From positions 1-13,887 of the forward strand of contig JBFHDX010000100.1 in assembly GCA_041584475.1 (NCBI GenBank): a DNA stretch of 13,887 nt, written 5' to 3'. The notes under the pieces are model-generated. The model was not told the DNA's origin. It made no database searches and worked only from the letters and a program-made list of their open reading frames with translations. The stretch comes from JBFHDX01 sp041584475 (GTDB lineage Bacteria > Pseudomonadota > Alphaproteobacteria > UBA8366 > JADFVY01). The position numbers were made by a program, and so were the translations under genes. Below, piece after piece: positions 1 to 6,222 of the stretch. The stretch's first letter is position 1. Each line of letters begins with the position of its first letter.

Positions 1-177
1 ACGAAGGTGGCCCGCGAATTGGGCTGGCAACCCCGCGAGAGCTTCGAGAGCGGTCTCCGCAAGACGGTGGCGTGGTATCTCGACAATCGCGCGTGGTGGG
101 AGCGTATCCTGTCGGGCGAATACCGCGTCGAGCGCATCGGCCTCGGCGCGACGGCGGGGCGCGGGGCCAACCCATGA
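1..177 (+). CDS. rfbB: dTDP-glucose 4,6-dehydratase, C-terminal end only (partial)
   Basis: The open frame from base 1 to the TGA at 175-177 gives 58 residues, including ELGWQPRESFESGLRKT followed by VAWYLDNRAWWERILSGEY. This is the characteristic C-terminus of RfbB/RmlB, the extended short-chain dehydrogenase that converts dTDP-glucose to dTDP-4-keto-6-deoxyglucose, step 2 of dTDP-L-rhamnose synthesis. The catalytic and NAD-binding parts lie left of the window. The tail after SGEY (about 18 residues, Gly/Arg/Ala-rich) is slightly longer than in many homologues and non-conserved. The stop overlaps the rfbA start in an ATGA, which supports an operon. Identification rests on this short tail plus the following rfbA, rfbC and rfbD. 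Confidence 0.9.
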   Translation, partial: TKVARELGWQPRESFESGLRKTVAWYLDNRAWWERILSGEYRVERIGLGATAGRGANP

Positions 178-1067
178 CGGCGCCGGCGGTCACCAAGGGG
201 ATCATCCTCGCCGGCGGGTCGGGGACGCGGCTTTATCCGATCACCAAGGCGGTGAGCAAACAGCTGCTGCCGGTATACGACAAACCGATGATCTACTATC
301 CGCTGTCGGTGCTGATGCTGGCCGGGATTCGAGACGTTCTGGTCATCACCACGCCCGAGGATTCGGAAGCGTTCGAGCGCCTGCTTGGCGACGGATCGCA
401 GTGGGGTACCCGCATTTCCTACGCCGTGCAGCCGAAGCCCGAGGGGCTGGCGCAGGCCTTCATCATCGGCGCGGAATTTGTCGGCAGCGATCCGGTCTGC
501 CTCGTGCTCGGAGACAACATCTTCTACGGTCAGGGGCTTGCCCGCCGGCTGCAGGCCGCCGCCGCACGACGTGAGGGTGCAACCGTATTCGCCTACTGGG
601 TGCGGGATCCGGAGCGCTATGGTGTCGTCAGCTTCGACGCGACGGGACGGGCGACGGCCATCGAGGAAAAGCCGGCGCGCCCGAAGTCGAACTTCGCCGT
701 GACCGGCCTCTATTTCTACGACAACGATGTCGTGTCGATCGCGCGCAACCTGAAACCCTCGGCGCGCGGCGAGCTCGAGATCACCGACGTCAACCGCGCT
801 TATCTCGAACGCGGTGCGCTGCAGGTCGAGATGCTCGGGCGCGGCGCCGCCTGGCTCGATACCGGGACCTGCGAGTCGCTGCTGCAGGCGGCGCAGTTCG
901 TCGAGGTCGTCGAAGCGCGCCAGGGGCTGAAGATCTCGTGCGTCGAGGAGATCGCCTGGCGCATGGGCTTCATCGACGACAAGCAGCTGCGGCGTTTGGC
1001 GGAGCCGCTGGCGAAGAACGGTTACGGCGAATATCTGATCGGCCTGCTCGGGCGGGAAACCGCATGA
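174..1067 (+). CDS. rfbA: Glucose-1-phosphate thymidylyltransferase
   Basis: This 297-residue cytoplasmic enzyme makes dTDP-glucose from dTTP and glucose-1-phosphate, the first step of dTDP-L-rhamnose synthesis. Visible motifs are the nucleotide-binding loop GGSGTRLYPIT (from residue 14) followed by KQLLPVYDKPMIYYPL, then VLGDNIFYG with the metal-binding Asp114, EEKP at 164-167, and WLDTGT at 227-232 with the second metal Asp229. The length matches the family (about 290-300). The frame is open upstream to an ATG at 72, but I chose the ATG at 174: it places the GIILAGG strand close to the N-terminus as in homologues and makes a 4-nt ATGA overlap with the rfbB stop. The 34 extra residues of the longer form are Arg-rich and only read through rfbB in another frame. 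Confidence 0.96.
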   Translation: MTAPAVTKGIILAGGSGTRLYPITKAVSKQLLPVYDKPMIYYPLSVLMLAGIRDVLVITTPEDSEAFERLLGDGSQWGTRISYAVQPKPEGLAQAFIIGAEFVGSDPVCLVLGDNIFYGQGLARRLQAAAARREGATVFAYWVRDPERYGVVSFDATGRATAIEEKPARPKSNFAVTGLYFYDNDVVSIARNLKPSARGELEITDVNRAYLERGALQVEMLGRGAAWLDTGTCESLLQAAQFVEVVEARQGLKISCVEEIAWRMGFIDDKQLRRLAEPLAKNGYGEYLIGLLGRETA

Positions 1068-1627
1068 AGGTCACGGAAACCGGGCTGTCGGGCGTCCTGC
1101 TCGTCGAGCCCGATCGATACGGCGACGATCGCGGCTTCTTCCAGGAGATCTGGCACGCGCAACGCTATCTTGCGTCCGGCATCGCCGGCACCTTCGTACA
1201 GGACAACGTGTCAATGTCGCGGCGAGGCGTCCTGCGCGGCATACATCTGCAGAACCCCCGCGGCCAGGGCAAGCTGGTCTATGCGCTCGAGGGCGAGGTA
1301 TTCGATGTCGCCGTCGACCTCAGGGTGGGCTCGCCGACATTCGGTCGCTGGACAGGGGCCGTGTTGTCTGCCGAGAACGGGCATCAGCTCTGGATTCCGG
1401 AAGGTTTCGGCCACGGCTTCTGCGTACTCAGCGCGCGCGCATTGTTCGCCTATAAATGCACGGATTTCTACGACCGCGAGGTGGAACTGGCGATCCTCTG
1501 GAACGACCCCGACATCGGCATCGACTGGCCGTTGCCGGACCCCATCGTTTCCGACAAGGACCAGGCTGCACCGCGGCTCATGCAGATCGATCGGACCCGA
1601 CTTCCCGTCTTCGACGAGGGCGGCTGA
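1064..1627 (+). CDS. rfbC: dTDP-4-dehydrorhamnose 3,5-epimerase
   Basis: This 187-residue cupin-fold enzyme epimerises C3 and C5 of dTDP-4-keto-6-deoxyglucose (step 3 of the rhamnose pathway). Recognisable segments are EPDRYGDDRGFFQEIW, VQDNVSMSRRGVLRGIHLQ with the conserved catalytic-type His61, QGKLVYALEGEVFDVAVDLR, IPEGFGHGF (His117), and the YKCTDFY segment (130-136) that carries the family's catalytic tyrosine. The family usually has LRGLHYQ or LRGLHFQ; here it is LRGIHLQ, a mild substitution next to the His. The ATG at 1064 overlaps the rfbA TGA by 4 nt (ATGA); a GGGA lies a few bases upstream as a weak ribosome site. The open frame extends upstream to 938, but only inside rfbA and without homology, so that start was not used. 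Confidence 0.96.
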   Translation: MKVTETGLSGVLLVEPDRYGDDRGFFQEIWHAQRYLASGIAGTFVQDNVSMSRRGVLRGIHLQNPRGQGKLVYALEGEVFDVAVDLRVGSPTFGRWTGAVLSAENGHQLWIPEGFGHGFCVLSARALFAYKCTDFYDREVELAILWNDPDIGIDWPLPDPIVSDKDQAAPRLMQIDRTRLPVFDEGG

Positions 1628-2523
1628 TGGCCGGCCCGTCTCCGATCTTGCTGATCGGCGGGACCGGTCAGGTCGGCTGGGAGTTGCGGCGCACGGTTTC
1701 GCCGCTCGGTACCGCCGTGTCGGTTGGGCGCCACGAACTCGATCTCGCATCGCCGGACAGCATCACGAAGACGATCCGGCGGCACGCGCCGTCGCTCATC
1801 ATCAATGCGGCGGCCTACACCGCGGTCGACCGCGCGGAGGAAGAATCGGCACTCGCGCAGGCGATAAACGGCGACGCGCCGGGCGTGCTCGCCGAGGAGG
1901 CGAAGCGGCTGAAAATTCCGCTGCTGCATTACTCGACCGACTATGTTTTCGACGGCACCGCGACGCGGCCCTACACGGAGACCGATGCCGTGGGCCCGGC
2001 GAATGCCTATGGCCGCAGCAAACTTGCCGGTGAACGGGCCATCGCGGCGGTCGGCGGCGCGTGGCTGGTGCTGCGCACGAGCTGGATCTATTCGATGCGG
2101 GGCGGGAATTTTCTGCTGACCGTCCGCCGCCTCGCGCGCGAGCGGGACGAGCTGCGGATCGTCGCCGATCAGCGCGGCGCGCCGACTTGGGCGCGGGCCG
2201 TTGCCGAGGCGACCGCCGCCCTGCTGGCCCGCTCAGCGGCGCCGGCCGAAATCGATGCGCTGGCCGAGCGCAGCGGCATCTATCATCTGGCGGCGGCCGG
2301 CGAGACGAGCTGGCACGGGTTCGCAGAGGCGATCGTGCACGGTTTGCGCAAGGCCGGCGAGACCGTCGCGGCAAAACGGGTGATGCCGATCGGGACGGCC
2401 GACTATCCGACTCCGGCGGCGCGCCCGGCCTACTCGGTGCTCGATTGCCGCAAGCTGCACGAGACATTCGGAATCATGCTGCCGGACTGGCGCGACCAGC
2501 TCGATCTCTGCCTGCAGCGCTAG
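1627..2523 (+). CDS. rfbD: dTDP-4-dehydrorhamnose reductase
   Basis: This 298-residue NAD(P)H-dependent extended SDR carries out the last step, giving dTDP-L-rhamnose, the donor for rhamnosyltransferases. It begins with the Rossmann motif GGTGQVGWEL (residues 11-20; Gly11, 14, 17). INAAAYTAVDRAE follows at about 59-71, then HYSTDYVFDG (101-110), and the catalytic Tyr128-x3-Lys132 in AYGRSKLAGE. GAPTWAR and the C-terminal TADYPTPAARPAYSVLD are typical of RfbD/RmlD. The start ATG at 1627 shares one base with the rfbC stop (TGATG), with GAGGGCGG just upstream as a plausible Shine-Dalgarno. The longer open frame from 1456 lies inside rfbC and was not used. It is the last gene of the plus-strand operon; a palindromic region follows immediately. 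Confidence 0.96.
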   Translation: MAGPSPILLIGGTGQVGWELRRTVSPLGTAVSVGRHELDLASPDSITKTIRRHAPSLIINAAAYTAVDRAEEESALAQAINGDAPGVLAEEAKRLKIPLLHYSTDYVFDGTATRPYTETDAVGPANAYGRSKLAGERAIAAVGGAWLVLRTSWIYSMRGGNFLLTVRRLARERDELRIVADQRGAPTWARAVAEATAALLARSAAPAEIDALAERSGIYHLAAAGETSWHGFAEAIVHGLRKAGETVAAKRVMPIGTADYPTPAARPAYSVLDCRKLHETFGIMLPDWRDQLDLCLQR

Positions 2524-2647
2524 AGCATTATCCGATTAATTCGCTCCAGCCCGCTCCCCCACCCGGCCACCCACAGGGTACGATACCGTTGGGTGGACGG
2601 GTGGGGGAGCGGGACGGTACCGATTCCACGCAAGTGGATGATGTACT
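2522..2647. repeat. Nested palindromic intergenic element between convergent genes
   Basis: The rfbD/sulfatase-like convergent gap contains two nearly concentric inverted repeats. The inner one has 24-base arms, 2550-2573 (starting CCCGCTCCCCCACCC) and 2590-2613 (ending GTGGGGGAGCGGG), with a single mismatch (C2567 against A2596). Its loop of 16 bases holds a further GGTA/TACC stem. The outer, much weaker pair is 2522-2543 (AGAGCATTATCCG...) against the reverse complement of 2626-2647 (AGTACATCATCCA...), 13 of 22 positions identical by my alignment, with the shared core CAT(T/C)ATCC. A small hairpin TCCAC-GCAA-GTGGA lies at 2625-2638. The position suggests a bidirectional terminator; the layered symmetry and the GAGCAT start also resemble dispersed palindromic repeats of Alphaproteobacteria. 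There is no T-tract typical of an intrinsic terminator. Confidence 0.7.
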
Positions 2648-2688
2648 AACGGCCGCGCCGGCGGCGCAGGTCTCGCTCGCGTCGCCGC

Positions 2689-4356
2689 TCAGCGCCCGCC
2701 ACACGGGGCGGCGAGACGTTCGTCGGCCATCAGCTGGGGGCGGAACGGATCGCTCCACGACATGAACTCGCTGCGCGACGCGGCGAGGCCCAACTCCGTC
2801 CCGAACACGGAATCGAAGATCGCCGGGTAGATGTTCGCGAGGTTCGGGCTGCGCCGCAGCTTTTCGACGATCGCCTCGTGCCATGCCGGATCCGAGGCAT
2901 AGATCGCCAGCAGTGGCGAGAAGCGCTCGCGGACGCAGGTCGCGTCCCCGTCCTGCTGCTCGAAATAGGCGCCGCCACCGTGATCGCCGTGCAGGATGAC
3001 GATGACCGGACCCGGCGTCGCGTCGATCAGTTCGGTGACACGGCCCTGGAGGGCACGGTTGGTGTAGGCGAGCTTTTCCGAGTACCCGGCGATGTACGCT
3101 TTCCGTATTGCATCGCTGCCGTGAATGACGTGGCTCCCGTCGATGATCTCATAGAACAGGTTGGCGTAACGCGCCCAGTCTTGGCCGTCGCGATCGATCG
3201 TGAAGGGTGGATGGGGACTCAGGATGTGCTGGTAGAGAAAATAGGGTCCGCGGGCCGTCTCGGGGAAGGGGGCGCTGAAGGCGTGCCGTACGAGCTCGTT
3301 GACGTGGCGCGCGACCCAGCCGAGCGAGCCCCGCGTGGCCGCGCCGTCGTCCGCCCCCAGCACGAGATCGCGGCCGCGGGTAACGAGCACGTTGAGACCG
3401 GACCGCCTGTACAAAGTTGCCTCGAATAGGCTGAAAGGGGAAGCACCTCGGCGGGGGCTGCTCAGCCTGTCGACGTTGCGGAAGTCGAAGAATTCGTATC
3501 CCGTGTCCGTCGCCAGAATCGTGTATCCGAGCCGCCGCAGGAACGCCATGACGGGGGAATCGCCGACGTGCCGTCCCAGCATGCGGCGCATGTCGTCGGC
3601 GTTGAGGGTTTCCCGCTCGAGGCGGCCGAAATCGAGATATTCCCCCGAAAAGACCGCGGCCATGTTGGGCAGCGTCTGGTTGTAGGGCGACCGGGCCGCG
3701 TCGAATACCGCAAAGCCCATAGCCTCGAGCGAGCGCAGGAACGGGGCATTGTCGTAGCCATAGACTTCGGTCAGGACGTCGCCTCGCGAATACCCGTCGA
3801 GCGTCACGTGAATGATCGACGGCGGAACATCGGGAACCGTCGCTAGGCGCGCCTGCGCCAGCCGAACGCCGGCCGACACCGGCGACTCGCCGATCTGCGC
3901 CCGCGCGATGTTGTACAGGGGCAGCACGAGCAGGGCGGCGGTGAACAGGTTGAGGATCGATGTCGTGCGGTAGCTCTTGGCTCCGGCAAAGCCGATGAGC
4001 AGGACGACCAGCGCGACGAGCGCAAAGCCTGCGCTGCCGACGAAGCTCGGCCCCAGGAAGCGGGCGAACTCGCCGGCCAGCGTGAGCACGAAGAACAGCG
4101 CAAACGTGCCGGCGGCCGCGTTGTGCGCGCTCGCTCGCAACCCGTGCCGCACGGCAAGCTGGGTGACGATCGCCAGTCCGGCGAGGGCTACGGCGGGCCG
4201 GACGATGTCGCCTACGCCGAACAGCGCCATGTTGTCGGCGTACAGGCGGACGACGAAATACAGCGCGAACAAGGCCGGGTACAGCGGCAGTGTGGCGAGA
4301 CGGCCCGCAAGGCCGGCGAGCCGTGGTCCAACCGACGGCTGGGCTTCAACGCTCAT
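2689..4356 (-). CDS. Membrane-anchored sulfatase-fold (alkaline phosphatase superfamily) enzyme
   Basis: This 555-residue protein has about four to five hydrophobic segments in residues 25-150, then a soluble sulfatase-fold domain (about 178-530), presumably periplasmic. Metal-site candidates are Asp187 in VTLDGYSRGD and the HGDHG motif at 456-460. HILSPHPPF at 377-385 is typical of this subgroup. The nucleophile position appears to be Thr228 in PYNQTLPNMAAVFSG; there is no C/S-x-P-x-R signature of formylglycine sulfatases. That pattern resembles lipoteichoic-acid-synthase-like and phosphoethanolamine-transferase-like enzymes, so it may transfer or hydrolyse a phospho-substituent on a glycan or lipid; the substrate cannot be read from the sequence. 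The ATG overlaps the end of the methyltransferase gene by 11 nt and has no clear ribosome site, suggesting translational coupling. It is the last gene of the minus-strand run. Confidence 0.8.
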   Translation of the reverse strand: MSVEAQPSVGPRLAGLAGRLATLPLYPALFALYFVVRLYADNMALFGVGDIVRPAVALAGLAIVTQLAVRHGLRASAHNAAAGTFALFFVLTLAGEFARFLGPSFVGSAGFALVALVVLLIGFAGAKSYRTTSILNLFTAALLVLPLYNIARAQIGESPVSAGVRLAQARLATVPDVPPSIIHVTLDGYSRGDVLTEVYGYDNAPFLRSLEAMGFAVFDAARSPYNQTLPNMAAVFSGEYLDFGRLERETLNADDMRRMLGRHVGDSPVMAFLRRLGYTILATDTGYEFFDFRNVDRLSSPRRGASPFSLFEATLYRRSGLNVLVTRGRDLVLGADDGAATRGSLGWVARHVNELVRHAFSAPFPETARGPYFLYQHILSPHPPFTIDRDGQDWARYANLFYEIIDGSHVIHGSDAIRKAYIAGYSEKLAYTNRALQGRVTELIDATPGPVIVILHGDHGGGAYFEQQDGDATCVRERFSPLLAIYASDPAWHEAIVEKLRRSPNLANIYPAIFDSVFGTELGLAASRSEFMSWSDPFRPQLMADERLAAPCGGR

Positions 4357-5740
4357 ACCAGACCAGCGTGCGCCCCGTGGCGGAGACCTCGGCTGTCGTC
4401 ACGATCCGGGCGGATCGTCCGATCAGCGCCAGGAAATTCTCGACTGTGTAATCGGGGAAGATGTCGTCGCGCAGGGCGAGCATCGTCTGCACGGTCGGGT
4501 CGGGCTTCGGAACGAATTCGATCACGCCGGTCGGTGCGAGCGAGACCAGCCAGCGCGTTGCCTGGTCGAGCGGAATGTTGCGGGCGATCGCGAGATGGTG
4601 GAGCAGCGCCAGGGCGAGCAGCGCGTCCGCCTTGGAGCGCCGGCCGAACCCCTTGCGCTCCGACTGCCGCCAGCCCAGGTCGGGGCTGGGATTTGTGAGG
4701 TCCGTATGCAGCGGCAGGAACATGCGACCGGTATCGCGGGCGCGTTCGAACGCCATGTCCAGGGCCTGCGGATCGCCGTCGAACCCGACCGCGTAACCGG
4801 CGCCGGCCTCCAGCGCGGTCAGTGAGAAATCTCCGCTGTTGCAGCCCAGGTCGAGCAGAATCGCAGGCTTGACCGCCTGTGTGAACTTCGCGACGAAGCG
4901 GCGCTTGGCGTCGTATTCGGCCGGCTCGTACGTGTGGGAGGCCGCGTAATGCCCCCACTCGGACGTGCCGCGGTGCGCCGGGCGGAGGCTGTCGATCCAG
5001 CGCCGCAATTGCGACAGGATACCGCGGTAACCGGCCGGCGACAGATCGCCCCTGCGGACGCTGGCGATCGCCTCGCCGGCTCTCGCGTGGGCCCTTTGCG
5101 TCATCCGCGCCTGGAGCACGAGGTGCATGAGCACCCGCGGCGACAGCTTGCGCCTCAGCGGAAGGATGTTCACGAAATCGCGGATCGGAATGCCGTCGGG
5201 ACTGCCCCGCAGCCAGGCATTGTGCGGTATGCCGAGATAGGCGCGCATCAGCAATGGCGCCAGGAACAGCTCGCAGAACTGCCGGTAGCCCGCCCAGAAC
5301 TCGCCCGGCCGATAGGGCCTGAACGACAACAGATCGATGAATACCGGCCGTGCGCCGATGAACTGGACGTTATAGGCGCTGGCGTCCGCTAGGGCGAAAC
5401 CGTCGTCCAGCACCTCGAGCTGCAGATCGAGATGGAAGCGTGCGGCCTCGTGGAGCATCGCGAACGGCCACTCGTAGGGATAGGAGATGAACGGAATTCG
5501 CTCGTGCCGCAATACGTGGACCGCGTCGTCGCCAACGTGCGCCAGGGTCCCGTGCGGTACCTCCTCGGTCGCGACGACCCAGCGCTCGCGGACGAGCTGG
5601 TCCAAGAGGCCGCTCGTGCACAGCGCCTCGTAGGCGTCGGCGGCCGGCTGGAGCACGGTGCGGTAGACCTGCCCGTCGAGCAGGTAGACATGTCCGGACG
5701 GGTCCCGGAAAGAGCCGGGATCCGCCAGGGGCTCAGCCAT
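4346..5740 (-). CDS. SAM-dependent methyltransferase with kinase-like N-terminal part (NoeA-like)
   Basis: This 464-residue, apparently cytoplasmic protein has two parts. The C-terminal part (about 280-464) is a class I methyltransferase: motif I reads ILLDLGCNSGDFS (about 294-306), followed by GYAVGFDGD (acidic residue for the ribose of SAM) and a LLALALLHHLA helix. The N-terminal part (about 10-200) contains RDPSGHVYLLDG, and then LADASAYNVQFIGARPVFID at about 117-136. There the spacing D-x4-N followed by ID mimics the D-x4-N and metal-binding Asp of aminoglycoside-phosphotransferase/protein-kinase folds. The overall arrangement matches proteins annotated as NoeA-like methyltransferases. 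I chose the ATG at 5740: it overlaps the upstream gene by 8 nt and has a weak AGAAG site. An ATG at 5764 would add 8 residues and a 32-nt overlap. The substrate is unknown; a glycan or lipid carrier is the contextual guess. Confidence 0.82.
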   Translation of the reverse strand: MAEPLADPGSFRDPSGHVYLLDGQVYRTVLQPAADAYEALCTSGLLDQLVRERWVVATEEVPHGTLAHVGDDAVHVLRHERIPFISYPYEWPFAMLHEAARFHLDLQLEVLDDGFALADASAYNVQFIGARPVFIDLLSFRPYRPGEFWAGYRQFCELFLAPLLMRAYLGIPHNAWLRGSPDGIPIRDFVNILPLRRKLSPRVLMHLVLQARMTQRAHARAGEAIASVRRGDLSPAGYRGILSQLRRWIDSLRPAHRGTSEWGHYAASHTYEPAEYDAKRRFVAKFTQAVKPAILLDLGCNSGDFSLTALEAGAGYAVGFDGDPQALDMAFERARDTGRMFLPLHTDLTNPSPDLGWRQSERKGFGRRSKADALLALALLHHLAIARNIPLDQATRWLVSLAPTGVIEFVPKPDPTVQTMLALRDDIFPDYTVENFLALIGRSARIVTTAEVSATGRTLVWYER

Positions 5741-5990
5741 GGCGATCGGCTTCTGAGCGCCCATTTTCGCGGTCGCGGCCCCTGCGCTCGTGCGGCCGCG
5801 AGCCCAGCACCAGGGCCTTCAGGCGCGACCAGTACAGGCTGATGGCTGCGGCGCCGGCGGCGATACCGCCGATCAGCATCTGCACGAGAAAGCTGCCGGT
5901 ACCGGGATCGAGATAGGCGTGCGCGTCGCCCGCGGGAACGGCCAGCCAGAGACCCAGCAATCCGACCGCGGCGAGTGCGTTCCTGATCAT
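5733..5990 (-). CDS. Small membrane protein with YLDPGTGS motif
   Basis: This is an 85-residue protein. Residues 1-25 form a hydrophobic signal-like segment (MIRNALAAVGLLGLWLAVPA) with AHA just before YLDPGTGS, a plausible signal peptidase site. The motif YLDPGTGSFLVQMLIGGIA (26-44) is continuous with a second membrane helix, ending in LYWSRLKALVLG and a charged tail rich in Arg, Glu and Asp. I recognise this as a widespread but uncharacterised short protein type; no biochemical role is known to me. The ATG at 5990 is fixed by a strong GGAGGAG 4 nt upstream (5995-6001). The frame is open to 6101 but that extension is Arg/Pro-rich and lacks such a site. Its 3' end overlaps the methyltransferase start, so the two are almost certainly one transcript. 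It could be an accessory or scaffold for the membrane enzymes of the cassette. Confidence 0.82.
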   Translation of the reverse strand: MIRNALAAVGLLGLWLAVPAGDAHAYLDPGTGSFLVQMLIGGIAAGAAAISLYWSRLKALVLGSRPHERRGRDRENGRSEADRHG

Positions 5991-5994
5991 ATGT

Positions 5995-6001
5995 CTCCTC
6001 C
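5995..6001 (-). promoter_or_regulatory. Strong Shine-Dalgarno site of the YLDPGTGS gene
   Basis: The minus strand reads GGAGGAG, then ACAT, then ATG. It is one of the strongest ribosome sites in the window and decides the start at 5990 over the upstream ATG at 6101. A patch that is AT-rich for this genome (6114-6134, around CTTAAGATTTGTTTATCG) lies about 125 nt upstream and may mark the promoter of the three-gene cassette, but I cannot assign -35 and -10 boxes. Confidence 0.75.
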
Positions 6002-6185
6002 GTGTCCCGTCGGTCGGGCGGTCGGCCGTCAGCCGATGCGCAGGGCCACAAGGCGTAGCGGCGCGTTTGGGCGGCGCCGAGCGGCCCGGCTCCGGGGCCA
6101 CGATAGGGCGGCTTCCTTAAGATTTGTTTATCGTTGCGGCCGGATCCCCGGCACGCGGCGGGTCGGGGCGGGCAAGCGCCGGGAC

Positions 6186-6203
6186 GCCGACTTGGGGGTC
6201 GGC
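6186..6203 (-). terminator. Possible hairpin terminator after the GT2 gene
   Basis: GCCGAC (6186-6191) and GTCGGC (6198-6203) form a 6-bp stem with a 6-nt loop, 20 nt past the GT2 stop in the transcribed direction. There is no T-tract, so intrinsic termination is only a suggestion. The rest of the 232-nt gap (5991-6222) holds the ribosome site of the next gene and an AT-rich patch; I see no further gene in it. Confidence 0.25.
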
Positions 6204-6222
6204 AACGCGCCGCCCGGGCCGG

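Noticed and set aside
2524..2688. Small gene or RNA in the rfbD downstream gap
   Set aside because: The sequence is dominated by palindromes; no start codon with a ribosome site and no tRNA-like fold were visible.
3640..3690. Classical sulfatase with formylglycine maturation
   Set aside because: The C/S-x-P-x-R signature is absent; the corresponding segment is PYNQTLPNM.
5991..6101. N-terminal extension of the YLDPGTGS protein to the ATG at 6101
   Set aside because: The extension is Arg/Pro-rich, lacks a ribosome site, and would bury a signal-like segment that starts right after the strong GGAGGAG site.
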